Below are positions 47,124 to 56,076 of a DNA stretch of 64,000 bases, one piece after another. Source of the stretch: Archangium lipolyticum (GTDB taxonomy: Bacteria; Myxococcota; Myxococcia; Myxococcales; Myxococcaceae); assembly GCF_024623785.1 (NCBI RefSeq), contig NZ_JANKBZ010000009.1:248001-312000 (forward strand), given 5' to 3'. Below the pieces are notes generated by a model that was not told where the DNA came from, did no database searches, and saw only the letters and a program-made list of their open reading frames with translations. The number at the start of each line of letters is the position of its first letter. Position 1 is the first letter of the stretch. Position numbers and translations under genes: made by a program.

Positions 47124-48271
47124 CCGGCGAGCCGGCGGTACGTGTCCAGGATGATGCGCGCGTGGTTCGTCCACGAGTAGCCGCGCCCGCGCTCGATGCG
47201 CCGGCTCCGGGCCGCATCGGATTCCGGTGCGCTCAAGACGCCGTGTACCGCCTCCGTCCACGCCACGGTGTTACCCACCGCTGCGTAGTTGGCGGCATCC
47301 CCGCCTACCTCGCGCAGCACCGGGATGTCGCTCGCCACCACGGGCGTGCCGCAGGCCAGCGCCTCGATGACGGGCAGCCCGAAACCCTCGGACTCGCTCG
47401 TCACCAGCACCGCCTTCGCCTTCCGGTACAGCCCCGCCAGCGTCGCCCGGTCGAGCTTCGCGGGCTGTAGCAGCGCGTCGCCAATGCCGAGCCTCGCCAC
47501 CTGGGCCAGCTGGGCCTCGTTCAGCGCCGCGCCCTGCTGCACCAGCCGCAGGTCCGGATGTTGGCGGCGCATCGCGGCGAATACCTCGAAGAGCACGTCC
47601 AGGCGCTTGCGCGGAATCCCGCTGCCCACGTGCAGCACGTAGGGCCGTCCACCCAGGGGGCGCAGCACCTCGTCGCTCGTGTCTCCCGGCACCGGCTCGG
47701 GTCCGTACTCCTCCGAGACTCCCAGGGGTGCATGCACCAGCCGCTCGGCGGGCACCACTCCGTGGCGCAGCAGCTCCTCTCGCACCGCGCCCGTGCTGTG
47801 GAACACCACGGCCGCACGTTGCAGTCCCTTCAGCGTGGTCCAGGCCATCGCCTTGAACCAGGCCGGCCTCCGCTCCTTATAGGGCTCGAGGATGCTGCGG
47901 AAGGCATCCAGGTCATGGCAGTACACGCCCGCGCGGCCGGGCGGGAGCGTGTGCACGAGCTGCGCATACGTGTGGTCCACCACGTGCCAGGCGTCCTGCC
48001 CGCGTCTGCCCAGGGCCGTCCGGGCCGGGTACGCGAGGAAGCGCGTGAGCACCCGGTCCACGTTGAGCGCCTCGCGCCTGTCCCGCAGCACCGGCAGCTT
48101 GCGCGCCAGGGGCAACAGCTTCGGGCGCATCGACGTCACGTACACCGCTTCGGCCAGCGGACCGTGGAACTGCTGGTGCAGCGCCTCGCCCGCGAGGTCC
48201 ATGCTCGGCCAGCCCTCCTCGAGCGGGTCCATCAGCAACGCCAGACGCAGGGGGCTCTCGGTGCGGCTCAT
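47117..48271 (-). CDS. GT4-family glycosyltransferase
   Basis: A 384-residue GT-B enzyme. The second half has VLHVGSGIPRKRLDVLFEVFAAMRR and the EX7E box ESEGFGLPVIEALACGTPVVASDIPVLREV. The N-terminal half has AVVFHSTGAVREELLRHG ending the first fold, as in mannosyltransferase-like GT4 enzymes. Start at ATG 48271, overlapping the upstream GT stop (ATGA). It is the third gene of a minus-strand three-GT operon and probably works on the same repeat unit as the enzymes of the wzc operon. Confidence 0.88.
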   Translation of the reverse strand: MSRTESPLRLALLMDPLEEGWPSMDLAGEALHQQFHGPLAEAVYVTSMRPKLLPLARKLPVLRDRREALNVDRVLTRFLAYPARTALGRRGQDAWHVVDHTYAQLVHTLPPGRAGVYCHDLDAFRSILEPYKERRPAWFKAMAWTTLKGLQRAAVVFHSTGAVREELLRHGVVPAERLVHAPLGVSEEYGPEPVPGDTSDEVLRPLGGRPYVLHVGSGIPRKRLDVLFEVFAAMRRQHPDLRLVQQGAALNEAQLAQVARLGIGDALLQPAKLDRATLAGLYRKAKAVLVTSESEGFGLPVIEALACGTPVVASDIPVLREVGGDAANYAAVGNTVAWTEAVHGVLSAPESDAARSRRIERGRGYSWTNHARIILDTYRRLAGR

Positions 48272-49458
48272 GTGTCCTCCACCACGCGCGCGGGCGCTCG
48301 GTCCAGCAGCACCTCCAGCGTATGTGTGAGTGAGAAATTCTCCGTATAGAAATCGGCGCCACGCTGGCCCAGGGCGGACCATGTGTCCGGCGCGGACAGC
48401 AGGGCCTCGGCCGTCTCCCGCACCGAGACGCTCGAGGCCTCGGGGGCCAGCGCGAGCGCGCCAGAGCCATGCCACAGGGGCTCGGTGGCGGAGCCGGCGT
48501 TGGACACCAGCGGCACGCCCAGCCCCAGCCCCGCCATGGCGCTGCTGCGGCGCGTGCTCAGCCCATCGGGGAAGGGCTGCAGGAGCACGTCGCAGGCCTT
48601 CAGCGTGGCGGCCAGCTCGTCCCCGGGCAGCCCTCCCAGCGCGCGCACGCGTCCGGCGAGCTCCGGGTGGCGCCCGGTGAGTTGCTCCGCGAAGCGCGTG
48701 CTTCCCCGGCCCGTCAGCACCGCCAGCCGGCGTGAGTCCCGCCGCAGCAGCCCGGGCAGTGTCTCCTCCAGCATCGTCACGAGGGGCTCACCGTACGTCC
48801 CCAGGTGGCCGAGCAGCACGGTGTCCGGGCTCGTGCGCAGCGAGGCCCGGGCGCTCTCCACCCTGTCCGGGGACGGCCGCGTGGAGAGGTTGCTCGGCAC
48901 GGGCAGCCATTCGATGGGCGCCCGGCGCGGTGGCCGGGGCAGGCGCTCCTTCCACCACGGCGTGGAGACGAAGAGCCGGTCCGTCCGGGCCATCACGAGC
49001 GCCGCCATCACCCGCGTGACGGCGCCCAGCACGTTGTGGCGCCACGGCCGGTCCCAACCCCAGGGGAAGGTGACCTCGTGGAAGAACGTCCACATCTCGT
49101 CTCCCCTGCGCCTCGCGAGCCACAGCGCGAAGGGGACGTTCATCGCCCGGTAACCAAAGGCGTGGGGCACGTACTGCACCAGCAGCCGCTTCGGGCCGGG
49201 AAGCCTCTCCAGCTCGCGCTCCATCCGCAGCAGGCCTCGCGGGCCGAAGCCCTCGGGGAGCCGGTGCACGGTGACGCCCTCGGGGGGCGGGGTGTCCTGG
49301 CGCTCGCCCGGAGCCCAGACGTGGACGGCGCAGCCTTCGCGCGCGAGCCCCTCGGACACCTGCCACGTGTGGTCGCTCACCCCGCCGGGTTGGGGCGGGT
49401 ACTCGCCGGTGAGGAGGTGCCAGGAGACGCCGAGCCCGTCCTCGCGCTGCCCGCTCAT
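48268..49458 (-). CDS. GT4-family glycosyltransferase with eroded EX7E box
   Basis: A 396-residue GT-B-fold protein: LTGEYPPQPGGVSDHTWQVSEGLAREGC is a typical first nucleotide-binding region. The second half has LGHLGTYGEPLVTMLEETLPGLL. The expected EX7E box reads QPFPDGLSTRRSSAMAGLGLGVPLVSNAG: the first Glu is Asp and the second is replaced by Ser. It could use other residues for the donor, or be a non-catalytic subunit. It overlaps both neighbouring GT genes by four bases (ATGA). Confidence 0.8.
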   Translation of the reverse strand: MSGQREDGLGVSWHLLTGEYPPQPGGVSDHTWQVSEGLAREGCAVHVWAPGERQDTPPPEGVTVHRLPEGFGPRGLLRMERELERLPGPKRLLVQYVPHAFGYRAMNVPFALWLARRRGDEMWTFFHEVTFPWGWDRPWRHNVLGAVTRVMAALVMARTDRLFVSTPWWKERLPRPPRRAPIEWLPVPSNLSTRPSPDRVESARASLRTSPDTVLLGHLGTYGEPLVTMLEETLPGLLRRDSRRLAVLTGRGSTRFAEQLTGRHPELAGRVRALGGLPGDELAATLKACDVLLQPFPDGLSTRRSSAMAGLGLGVPLVSNAGSATEPLWHGSGALALAPEASSVSVRETAEALLSAPDTWSALGQRGADFYTENFSLTHTLEVLLDRAPARVVEDT

Positions 49459-50681
49459 CCCCGCCCTCCCAGCACCCGCGTGTAGACGTCCCGCACCTGC
49501 GAGGCATAGCGCTCACGGGTGAAGCGCGCGAGCACCGAGCGGCGGGCCTCCTCGGCCAGTCGCGCGCGCAGCTCCGGCTCCCGGACGAGCCGTGCCATCG
49601 CCTCCGTGAGTCCCTCCACGTCCCCGGGCGAGAAGGCCAGCGCGTCATTCCCGGGCCGGACGAGCTCCGCGGCCCCTCCCGCGGCGGAGACCACCACCGC
49701 CCGGGCGCAGGACATGGCCTCGACGATGGTCATCCCGAACGGCTCCGGCCGGGTGCTGGCGTGCACCACGCCGTCGAGCGCCCGGTAGATGGTGGAGGGC
49801 TCGGCCTGGAAGGGGATGAGGCCCACGTGGCCCTCCAGGCCCAGCGCGTGCGCGGTGGCGCGCAGCTCCGCCTCGGAGTACTGCGAGCCGGGCGTGCGGT
49901 ACACGGGGCTGCCCACCACGTAGAAGCGCACCGCGTGCGTGGGGAGCCGGGCCCGCAGCCGCGCCGCGGCCTGGAGGAACACCTCCTGGCCCTTCCATCG
50001 CGCGTACGTGGCCACCAGCCCGAGCCGCACCGTGCCCTCGGGCGCCGGGGGCAGGCCCGCGAGCGTGTCGAGTCTCGCGCCCTCGGCGGGGCCGGGCGCG
50101 AAGCGCTCCGTGTCCACGCCGTTGTGCACCGGGTACACCGGGACGCGGCCGAGCACGTGCCGGGCGTCCTCCGCCACCGCCGCCGAGTTGGCGATGGCCG
50201 CCGCCGCGCGCACCCCGGCCACCCGCAGCACCCGCCGCAGCAGGGGCCGCTCACCGAGGAAGTCATGGATGTGCCACACCACCGGGGCTCCGGGGGCGCA
50301 GAGCGCGGCGAGCAGGTGCGTCTTCAGGCCGTTGGAGTGGATGAGGGTGGGGCGGAAGTTCCGCAGCGCGCGCTGAAGGGACAACAGGTGGCCCGCGGCG
50401 GCCGGGGTGGCCCGGGCCAGGGAGGCGCCGAAGCGCAGGACGCGGTCCGCTCCCGCCCCCCGGAGCTGCGAATCACCGAGCGTGGCGAGCTCGGAAGGCA
50501 GGGGCAGGGCGAGCGTCTCCACGCCGAGCGCCCGTGCCTGCTCCGTCAACGGCCCCTCCGCTCCGGCGATGAGCCCGAGCCAGGGGCCGTCGGACGCACG
50601 GCGCAGACAATCCAGCAGGTCCAGGAGCGTCCGCTCCGCACCGCCCACCACCCCCACGGGACTCAGGAAGAGCAACCGCAC
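49455..50681 (-). CDS. GT4-family glycosyltransferase
   Basis: A 408-residue GT-B enzyme. N-terminal VRLLFLSPVGVVGGAERTLLDLLDCL has the GGAE loop; the first domain holds HSNGLKTHLLAALCAPGAPVVWHIHDF. The second begins VRLGLVATYARWKGQEVFLQAA and contains the box RPEPFGMTIVEAMSCARAVVVSAAGGAAELV with both Glu. Start at GTG 50681; an upstream TTG is possible but the family begins here. First gene of the minus-strand GT operon, divergent from wzx over 162 bases. Confidence 0.86.
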   Translation of the reverse strand: MRLLFLSPVGVVGGAERTLLDLLDCLRRASDGPWLGLIAGAEGPLTEQARALGVETLALPLPSELATLGDSQLRGAGADRVLRFGASLARATPAAAGHLLSLQRALRNFRPTLIHSNGLKTHLLAALCAPGAPVVWHIHDFLGERPLLRRVLRVAGVRAAAAIANSAAVAEDARHVLGRVPVYPVHNGVDTERFAPGPAEGARLDTLAGLPPAPEGTVRLGLVATYARWKGQEVFLQAAARLRARLPTHAVRFYVVGSPVYRTPGSQYSEAELRATAHALGLEGHVGLIPFQAEPSTIYRALDGVVHASTRPEPFGMTIVEAMSCARAVVVSAAGGAAELVRPGNDALAFSPGDVEGLTEAMARLVREPELRARLAEEARRSVLARFTRERYASQVRDVYTRVLGGRG

Positions 50682-50843
50682 CGGGCGGACGCCACCAGAG
50701 GTGGAGCGGTAGGTCAAGGCGCGGATGCGCCCATCTTGAAGGGACGGAGGGCTCGGTTGACTGCCGGGCGCTCGGGGGTCCCCGCCGACCCTGACATGTC
50801 TCGACCGTTCCCGAGTGGGGTGGTGGCAGTATAGGAGGCGCTC

Positions 50844-52391
50844 ATGAGTCGAACGCGCCGGTACCTTCGTGGAATGGGGGTGGGTTACGCCCACCAGTTG
50901 CTGTCCATGGGGGTGGGGCTCTACCTGACCCGGTTCCTGCTCGAGCGCCTGGGCTCGGAGCAGTACGGCCTCTGGATCGTCGGCATGCAGCTGCTGGGCT
51001 GGCTGCTGCTGCTGGACGTCGGGGTGGTGGCGCTGGTGCCCCGGGAGATCGCCATCTCCACCGGCCGCGCGGACGACCCGGAGGCCACCTCGCGGCTGGT
51101 GGGCTTCTCCGTGCGGTTGGCGCTGATGCAGACGGTGCTCGTCGGAGTGGCGGCGCTCGTCCTGTGGTGGCTGTTGCCCTCCGACTGGGACGCGCTGCGT
51201 CCGGCGTTGGGGCCCACGCTGCTCGCCTTCGTGCTCCAGTACCCGTTGCGCCTGCTGCCGGCGCTGTTGGAGGGCTTGCAGGACCTGGCCTGGCAGTCGG
51301 GCGCACAGATGGTGGCCTTTCTCCTGGGCAATGCCACCACCGTGGGACTGGTGCTGTCGGGCCAGGGGCTGGTGGCGCTCGCCTGGGGGTGGATCGTCCA
51401 GCAGGGAGTGGTGGCCATGCTGGCCGGCTGGCGCCTGTGGCGGAACCACCGGCACCTGCTGCCCCGGGGGCTGCCCGCGCTCGCCTGGCCCGAGGTGCTC
51501 CACTGGCTGCGCCGGGGCGCGTGGATCAGCGTCGACAAGCTGGCCACCCTGCTGGTGAGTGGCACGGACCTGCTGCTGGTGGGCAAGCTGCTGGGGCCCG
51601 AGGCCACCGTCGCCTACGCGTGCACGGGCAAGGCGGTGAGCATCCTCATCCACCAGCCGCGCATGCTCGTGAACACGGCGCTGCCTGGCCTGAGCCAGAT
51701 GCGCACCGGGGAGTCTCGCGAGCGCCTGCTGCATGTCACCACCGGTCTCACCCAGGCCACACTGCTCGTCAGCGGGCTGCTCGCCACGGGGGTGGTGGCC
51801 GCCAACGGGGCCTTCGTGGGCTGGTGGGTGGGCGCGGACAAGCACCTGGGGCTCGCCGTCACGGTGCTGTTCGCCCTCAACATGACGCTGCGCCACCTGG
51901 CCAACGCCACCGCGCTGGCCACGTTCTGCTTCGGGGACGAGCGCCGCATCGCGCTCACCACGCTCGTGGATGGCTCGCTGGCCTTCGTGCTGGGCGCGGT
52001 GGGCCTGAAGCTCTTCGGCTACATCGGCGCGCCGCTCGGCACGCTCGCGGGCCTGGTGCTTGTGAGCATCCCCGGCCACCTGCGCGCGCTGGCGCGCCAC
52101 TCCGGCACCTCGGTGGGGCAGCTCCTGTTGCCGCTCGCGCCCTGGGGCCTGCGTACCGGAATCCTGATGGTGCTCGGCGCCGCGGCGGCCCTCGCCTGGT
52201 CGCCCGGCCATTTCGCGGGCCTGTTCACGCTCTCCGCCGCCGCCGCGCTGCTGTACCTGCTCGTGGTGGGCCCCGTGGCCTTCCGCGGGCCGCTGGAGTC
52301 CTACGTGCGGCCCCGGTGGAACGCGGTGCTCGCGCGCATGCCGGCGCGTTGGGCGGCTCGCGCGGGCTCCAAGCCCTCGGGAACGCCATGA
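50844..52391 (+). CDS. wzx: Wzx-like polysaccharide flippase
   Basis: A 515-residue membrane protein with about 14 hydrophobic segments, in the MATE-like polysaccharide transport superfamily. The start MGVGYAHQLLSMGVGLYLTRFLLERLGSEQYGLWIVG, and later VVALVPREIAISTGRAD and PEVLHWLRRGAWISVDKLATLLVSGTDLLLVGKLLGPE, follow the usual order of RfbX/Wzx proteins. It should move the lipid-linked repeat unit across the inner membrane for the Wzy polymerase. Its stop overlaps the following GT gene (ATGA). Opposite strand to the wzc operon's neighbours, so wzx is expressed from a separate promoter. Confidence 0.9.
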   Translation: MSRTRRYLRGMGVGYAHQLLSMGVGLYLTRFLLERLGSEQYGLWIVGMQLLGWLLLLDVGVVALVPREIAISTGRADDPEATSRLVGFSVRLALMQTVLVGVAALVLWWLLPSDWDALRPALGPTLLAFVLQYPLRLLPALLEGLQDLAWQSGAQMVAFLLGNATTVGLVLSGQGLVALAWGWIVQQGVVAMLAGWRLWRNHRHLLPRGLPALAWPEVLHWLRRGAWISVDKLATLLVSGTDLLLVGKLLGPEATVAYACTGKAVSILIHQPRMLVNTALPGLSQMRTGESRERLLHVTTGLTQATLLVSGLLATGVVAANGAFVGWWVGADKHLGLAVTVLFALNMTLRHLANATALATFCFGDERRIALTTLVDGSLAFVLGAVGLKLFGYIGAPLGTLAGLVLVSIPGHLRALARHSGTSVGQLLLPLAPWGLRTGILMVLGAAAALAWSPGHFAGLFTLSAAAALLYLLVVGPVAFRGPLESYVRPRWNAVLARMPARWAARAGSKPSGTP

Positions 52392-53584
52392 GCCACGGTC
52401 CGCGCATCCTCCTCGTCACGAGACACCGCGCCGTGGTGGGAGGCGTCGAGACGCACCTGCGCACGCTGCTGCCGCTCCTCCAATCCCGTGGCTTCTCCCC
52501 CGCGCTCCTCTTCGAGCACGACGCCGCCCCGGGCCAGGCGCGCATCGACGAGGGGCTTGGCATTCCCGTGTGGGGCCTCGACGCGCTCGGACGCAAGGGA
52601 GTGCTCGACGCCGTGGCGGCGTGGAGGCCCGCGCGCGTGTACCAGCACGGCGTGCAGGACCTGGAGCTGGAGGAGGCGCTGCTGGAGCGCTACCCGGCGC
52701 TGCTCTTCCTCCACGCCTACTACGGCACGTGCATCAGCGGGATGAAGCGCCATGCCTTTCCGCGGCCCGTGCCGTGCCAGCGCGTGCTCGGCCCCGCGTG
52801 TCTCGTGCACTACCTCCCGCGCCGCTGCGGCGGGCGCAGCCCCCTCACCGCGGTGCGGGAGTACCACTACCAGCAGCGCCGCCTCGCCCTGGCCCGGCGC
52901 TATGGCACCGTGCTGGTGGGCAGCCGGGCCATGCGTGAGGAGTACCTCCGGCACGGGCTCTCCGAATCCCAGGTGGTGCTCCTGACGCTCTTCGGCGACA
53001 GCCTGCCGGACCCGGAGCCTCCCGCGCCCCGGCCCTTCTCCGGACAGGTATTGATGGTGGGGCGGCTCACGGAGCTGAAGGGTGGGGTGGAGCTGGTGCG
53101 GGCCCTGCCCCGGGCCCGTGCGGCGCTGGGGCGCGAGCTGGAGCTGGTGGTGGCGGGAGACGGGCCGGAGCTTCCGCGCATGCGAGCGGAGGCGGAGTCC
53201 CGGCGCGTGCCGGTGCGCTTCACGGGTTGGGTGGACCGGGCCGAGCGGGAGCGGCTGATGCGTCAGGCGGACCTGCTCGCGGTGCCCAGCGTCTGGCCCG
53301 AGCCCTTCGGAGTCGTGGGAGCGGAGGCGGGCGGGGTGGGGCTGCCCTCGGTGGCCTTCGCGGTGGGCGGCATTCCGGACTGGTGCGAGCCGGGTGTGTC
53401 CGGTGAGCTCGCCCCGGGTGACCCTCCCACGCCCGAGGGACTCGCCGACGCCCTCGTCCGGGCGCTCGCCGATGCGGACCACCATGCCCGGCTGCGAGAG
53501 GGCGCATGGCGCATGTCCCGGCATTTCAGCACCGGCACCCACCTGGACGCGCTGTGTGCGCTTCTCGGTGCGCCCGCGCGGTGA
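52388..53584 (+). CDS. GT4-family glycosyltransferase
   Basis: A 398-residue GT-B enzyme. VTRHRAVVGGVETHLRTLLPLL has the GGVE loop. A Cys-containing segment (YYGTCISGMKRHAFP, VPCQRVLGPACLVHYLPRRCGG) is unusual for the family but is also seen in some GT4 proteins of EPS loci. The second half starts VLMVGRLTELKGGVELVRAL and has the EX7E box WPEPFGVVGAEAGGVGLPSVAF. ATG overlaps the wzx stop by four bases. The product probably completes a repeat unit before flipping. Confidence 0.88.
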   Translation: MSHGPRILLVTRHRAVVGGVETHLRTLLPLLQSRGFSPALLFEHDAAPGQARIDEGLGIPVWGLDALGRKGVLDAVAAWRPARVYQHGVQDLELEEALLERYPALLFLHAYYGTCISGMKRHAFPRPVPCQRVLGPACLVHYLPRRCGGRSPLTAVREYHYQQRRLALARRYGTVLVGSRAMREEYLRHGLSESQVVLLTLFGDSLPDPEPPAPRPFSGQVLMVGRLTELKGGVELVRALPRARAALGRELELVVAGDGPELPRMRAEAESRRVPVRFTGWVDRAERERLMRQADLLAVPSVWPEPFGVVGAEAGGVGLPSVAFAVGGIPDWCEPGVSGELAPGDPPTPEGLADALVRALADADHHARLREGAWRMSRHFSTGTHLDALCALLGAPAR

Positions 53585-53707
53585 CGGACGGCTGTGTCGG
53601 CTGCTGAAACTCTCCGGCGCCGATTCCGTTCTCCAGTGAAGGAGTCCAGGGGACGCGGGTGCTCGGGATGAGCGCTTCGTCAGGTGGGTGCACAGGCTTT
53701 TTGTCGG

Positions 53708-54865
53708 ATGCATGCCCTCCTCGCCGCCATCCACCGCAATCTCCTCGTTGCCCGGGAGCGGCTCTGCTTGTTGAGGGAGGGGGGGCCGCGGGTGGCGTAC
53801 GCGGGCGGCCAGGGGTGGCGGAATCTCGGAGATGATGTCCTCTTCGAGGCCGCGCAGCGGGTGCTCGGGGGCGTCCGCCTCGTGTCCTTCCGCTACCCTC
53901 GGCAAGAGGAGCGCTTCGCCCGCCTGGGCCTCTCCGGCCGGTCCTACTTCCAACTGTTCATCCTGGGTGGAGGGACGTTCATCAACCCCTACGGGCTTGG
54001 CACGGTGCGCGCGGCCCTCCGGCAGGGACTGCCCGCGTGGACGCTGGGCACCGGGGTGGGCAGCGCCGGCTTCAACATGAGCCGGAGGCCGGAGCTGGCG
54101 GAGTGGCGAGCCCTGCTGCGGGACTTCCATGCGGTGGGGGTCCGGGGACCCTGCTCCAAGGCCCTGCTCGAGGACCTGGGCGTCTCCCAGGCGGAGGTGA
54201 TCGGCGATCTGGCGCTGGTGCTGGCGCGCGAGGCGCCGATGCGGCCCCTGGAGCCGCGCCGGTTCGCCGTCAATCTGGTCCTCCCTCCGCGGCAGGAGCG
54301 AGAGGGCTTCTCCTACGAGCGGCTGGAGGGATTGGAGCGCGCCATCCGTCACTTCATGGACCAGGAGTGGGAGCCCCTCTTCGTGGCCATGCACGAGCAT
54401 GATGTCGAGTCGCTGCACCGCCTGAAGACCGCGGTGGGCAGGGCGGAGGATCCCACGCACAGCCCGCGGACCGCCGAGGAGTACATGGAGCTCGTCGGCC
54501 CGTGCACGCTGACGCTCGCCACGCGCCTGCATGCCGCCGTGCTCTCGTGTTGTGCCGGCACACCGGCCCTCTCGCTGGGCTACCGGGAGAAGTGCCTCGA
54601 CTTCATGTCCTCGTTGGGACTGGAGGCGTGGCACGTGGACCTGTCGGTTCCCGAGGAGGACATCTTCGAGCGGGCCGTGGCGCTGGCCGAAGTGGCCGAC
54701 CACCTTCGTGCCCCCATCCTGGCGCGAGCCCAGGCGCGGAAACGGCGCCTCCATGCCTATGCACGGAGCCTGCTGGCGAGTGCCTCTGGCTGTGAGTTCC
54801 TCGAGGTCGGGGGACGCTCGGCCGAGGAGGCGCGTCATGACAGCTGGGACCGTACGGGGACGTAG
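53708..54865 (+). CDS. Polysaccharide pyruvyl transferase family protein (WcaK/CsaB-like)
   Basis: A 385-residue cytosolic protein. GGQGWRNLGDDVLFEAAQRVL is the N-terminal family motif (G-x-x-N-x-GD), followed by LFILGGGTFINPYG, VRGPCSKALLEDLGV, IGDLALVL and, in the second half, TLATRLHAAVLSCCAGTPALSLGYREKCLDFMSSL, the donor-site region with the His of the R-L-H-A motif. Such enzymes attach ketal pyruvate to sugars, giving a negatively charged polymer. Start at ATG 53708 or GTG 53684; neither has a clear ribosome site. The end runs 31 bases into the convergent P450 gene. It follows wzx and a GT gene on the same strand. Confidence 0.87.
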   Translation: MHALLAAIHRNLLVARERLCLLREGGPRVAYAGGQGWRNLGDDVLFEAAQRVLGGVRLVSFRYPRQEERFARLGLSGRSYFQLFILGGGTFINPYGLGTVRAALRQGLPAWTLGTGVGSAGFNMSRRPELAEWRALLRDFHAVGVRGPCSKALLEDLGVSQAEVIGDLALVLAREAPMRPLEPRRFAVNLVLPPRQEREGFSYERLEGLERAIRHFMDQEWEPLFVAMHEHDVESLHRLKTAVGRAEDPTHSPRTAEEYMELVGPCTLTLATRLHAAVLSCCAGTPALSLGYREKCLDFMSSLGLEAWHVDLSVPEEDIFERAVALAEVADHLRAPILARAQARKRRLHAYARSLLASASGCEFLEVGGRSAEEARHDSWDRTGT

Positions 54866-56043
54866 TCCCGCCTGACGGGCTCGAAGCGGATGGGCAGGCG
54901 GGCCGGGCCGTGTACGTGGATGGCCTCGCGCGGCTCCCACGGTGCGTCACTCGCGAGCTCGAAATCCTTCACCCGCTCCAGGAAGGCGGGGAGGGCGATC
55001 CGGGCCTCCAGGCGGGAGAGTGGTGCTCCGATGCAGAAGTGGATGCCGTGCCCGAAGGCGATGTGCGGGTTGGGATCTCGCGTGATGTCGAACCGGTGCG
55101 CGTCGTGGAACTTCCGAGGGTCCCGGTTCGCCGAGCCAATCATGGGCATCACCATCTTCCCGGCGGGAATCACCTGGCCATGCAACTGGACGTCGTGCCT
55201 CGTCACGCGCCACATCGCCTGGACGGGCGAGCGGTAGCGCAGGACCTCCTCGATGGCCGAGGGCAGGAGGTCTGGCGCCGCTCCCAGGCGGGCGCGTTGG
55301 TCCGGGTTCTCGATGAGGCAGAGGATCGCGTTGCTGATGAGGTTCGTGGTCGTCTCGTGGCCCGCCACGAGGAGGAGCTGGAAGAATCCCAGCAATTCCT
55401 CCTCCGTCAGCCGCTCGCCATCCACCTCGGCCTCGACGAGCCGGGTCAGGAGGTCGTCTCCTGGCTCCGCCCTCCGTTGCTCGAGCAAACCCCGAAGATA
55501 GACCTTCATCTCATCCGTCACGGCCCTGAACGCACCCTGGACCCGGGCTGCCTCCTCGCCACCCGAGGTGGTGTGGCTGAGGGCCAGGATGACATCGCTC
55601 CAGCGCCTGAACCGAGGCTGGTCGTCTATCGGGGCTCCGAGCATCTCCGCGATCACCATCAGCGGAAGGGGAACGGAGAAGTCCGCGACCAGGTCCATTT
55701 CACCGCGCTCGAGCACCGGGGCCAGGAGTGCGTGCGACAACTCCCGGATGCGGGGCTCGAGGCTCGCCACGGCCCGTGAGGTAAAGGCCCGCATGATGAG
55801 GGCGCGCAGCTTCGTGTGGCGCGGCGGGTCGGAGAAGATGAGCCATTGAGAGGTCTGGGTGGTCGGCGGTGCCAGGATGGAGCTGAACGCCTCGTGGTCA
55901 TTGAGCACGCGTTTCACGCCCTCGTAATCGAAGAGCATCCATGAATCGGAGCGTGGCTCGTGGAGCAGGGGAGAGCGGCTTCGGAGCTGGTCGTACTCGG
56001 GATAGGGATTGCGGCGCGTCTCGTCGGAAAGAAAGTTCATCAC
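54835..56043 (-). CDS. Cytochrome P450
   Basis: A 402-residue soluble class I bacterial P450. It shows I-helix LLLVAGHETTTNLIS with the Ala/Gly-x-Glu-Thr oxygen-binding set, the ExxR pair in EVLRYRSPV and the heme loop FGHGIHFCIGAPLSRLEARI with ligand C337. Sequence style is that of the CYP107/CYP109-like group of actinobacteria and myxobacteria, which hydroxylate fatty acids, steroids or polyketides; I cannot give a substrate. There is no adjacent ferredoxin or reductase. The gene is divergent from an AraC regulator over only 33 bases, so the regulator very probably controls it. Confidence 0.95.
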   Translation of the reverse strand: MMNFLSDETRRNPYPEYDQLRSRSPLLHEPRSDSWMLFDYEGVKRVLNDHEAFSSILAPPTTQTSQWLIFSDPPRHTKLRALIMRAFTSRAVASLEPRIRELSHALLAPVLERGEMDLVADFSVPLPLMVIAEMLGAPIDDQPRFRRWSDVILALSHTTSGGEEAARVQGAFRAVTDEMKVYLRGLLEQRRAEPGDDLLTRLVEAEVDGERLTEEELLGFFQLLLVAGHETTTNLISNAILCLIENPDQRARLGAAPDLLPSAIEEVLRYRSPVQAMWRVTRHDVQLHGQVIPAGKMVMPMIGSANRDPRKFHDAHRFDITRDPNPHIAFGHGIHFCIGAPLSRLEARIALPAFLERVKDFELASDAPWEPREAIHVHGPARLPIRFEPVRRDYVPVRSQLS

Positions 56044-56076
56044 TGCTCATGACCTCCAGGACCTCGAGTCACGGAC

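Noticed and set aside
42302-53584. Naming individual GT4 genes after known myxobacterial EPS, spore-coat or biosurfactant genes
   Set aside because: GT4 motifs do not give substrate or orthology, and the needed sequence comparison could not be run.
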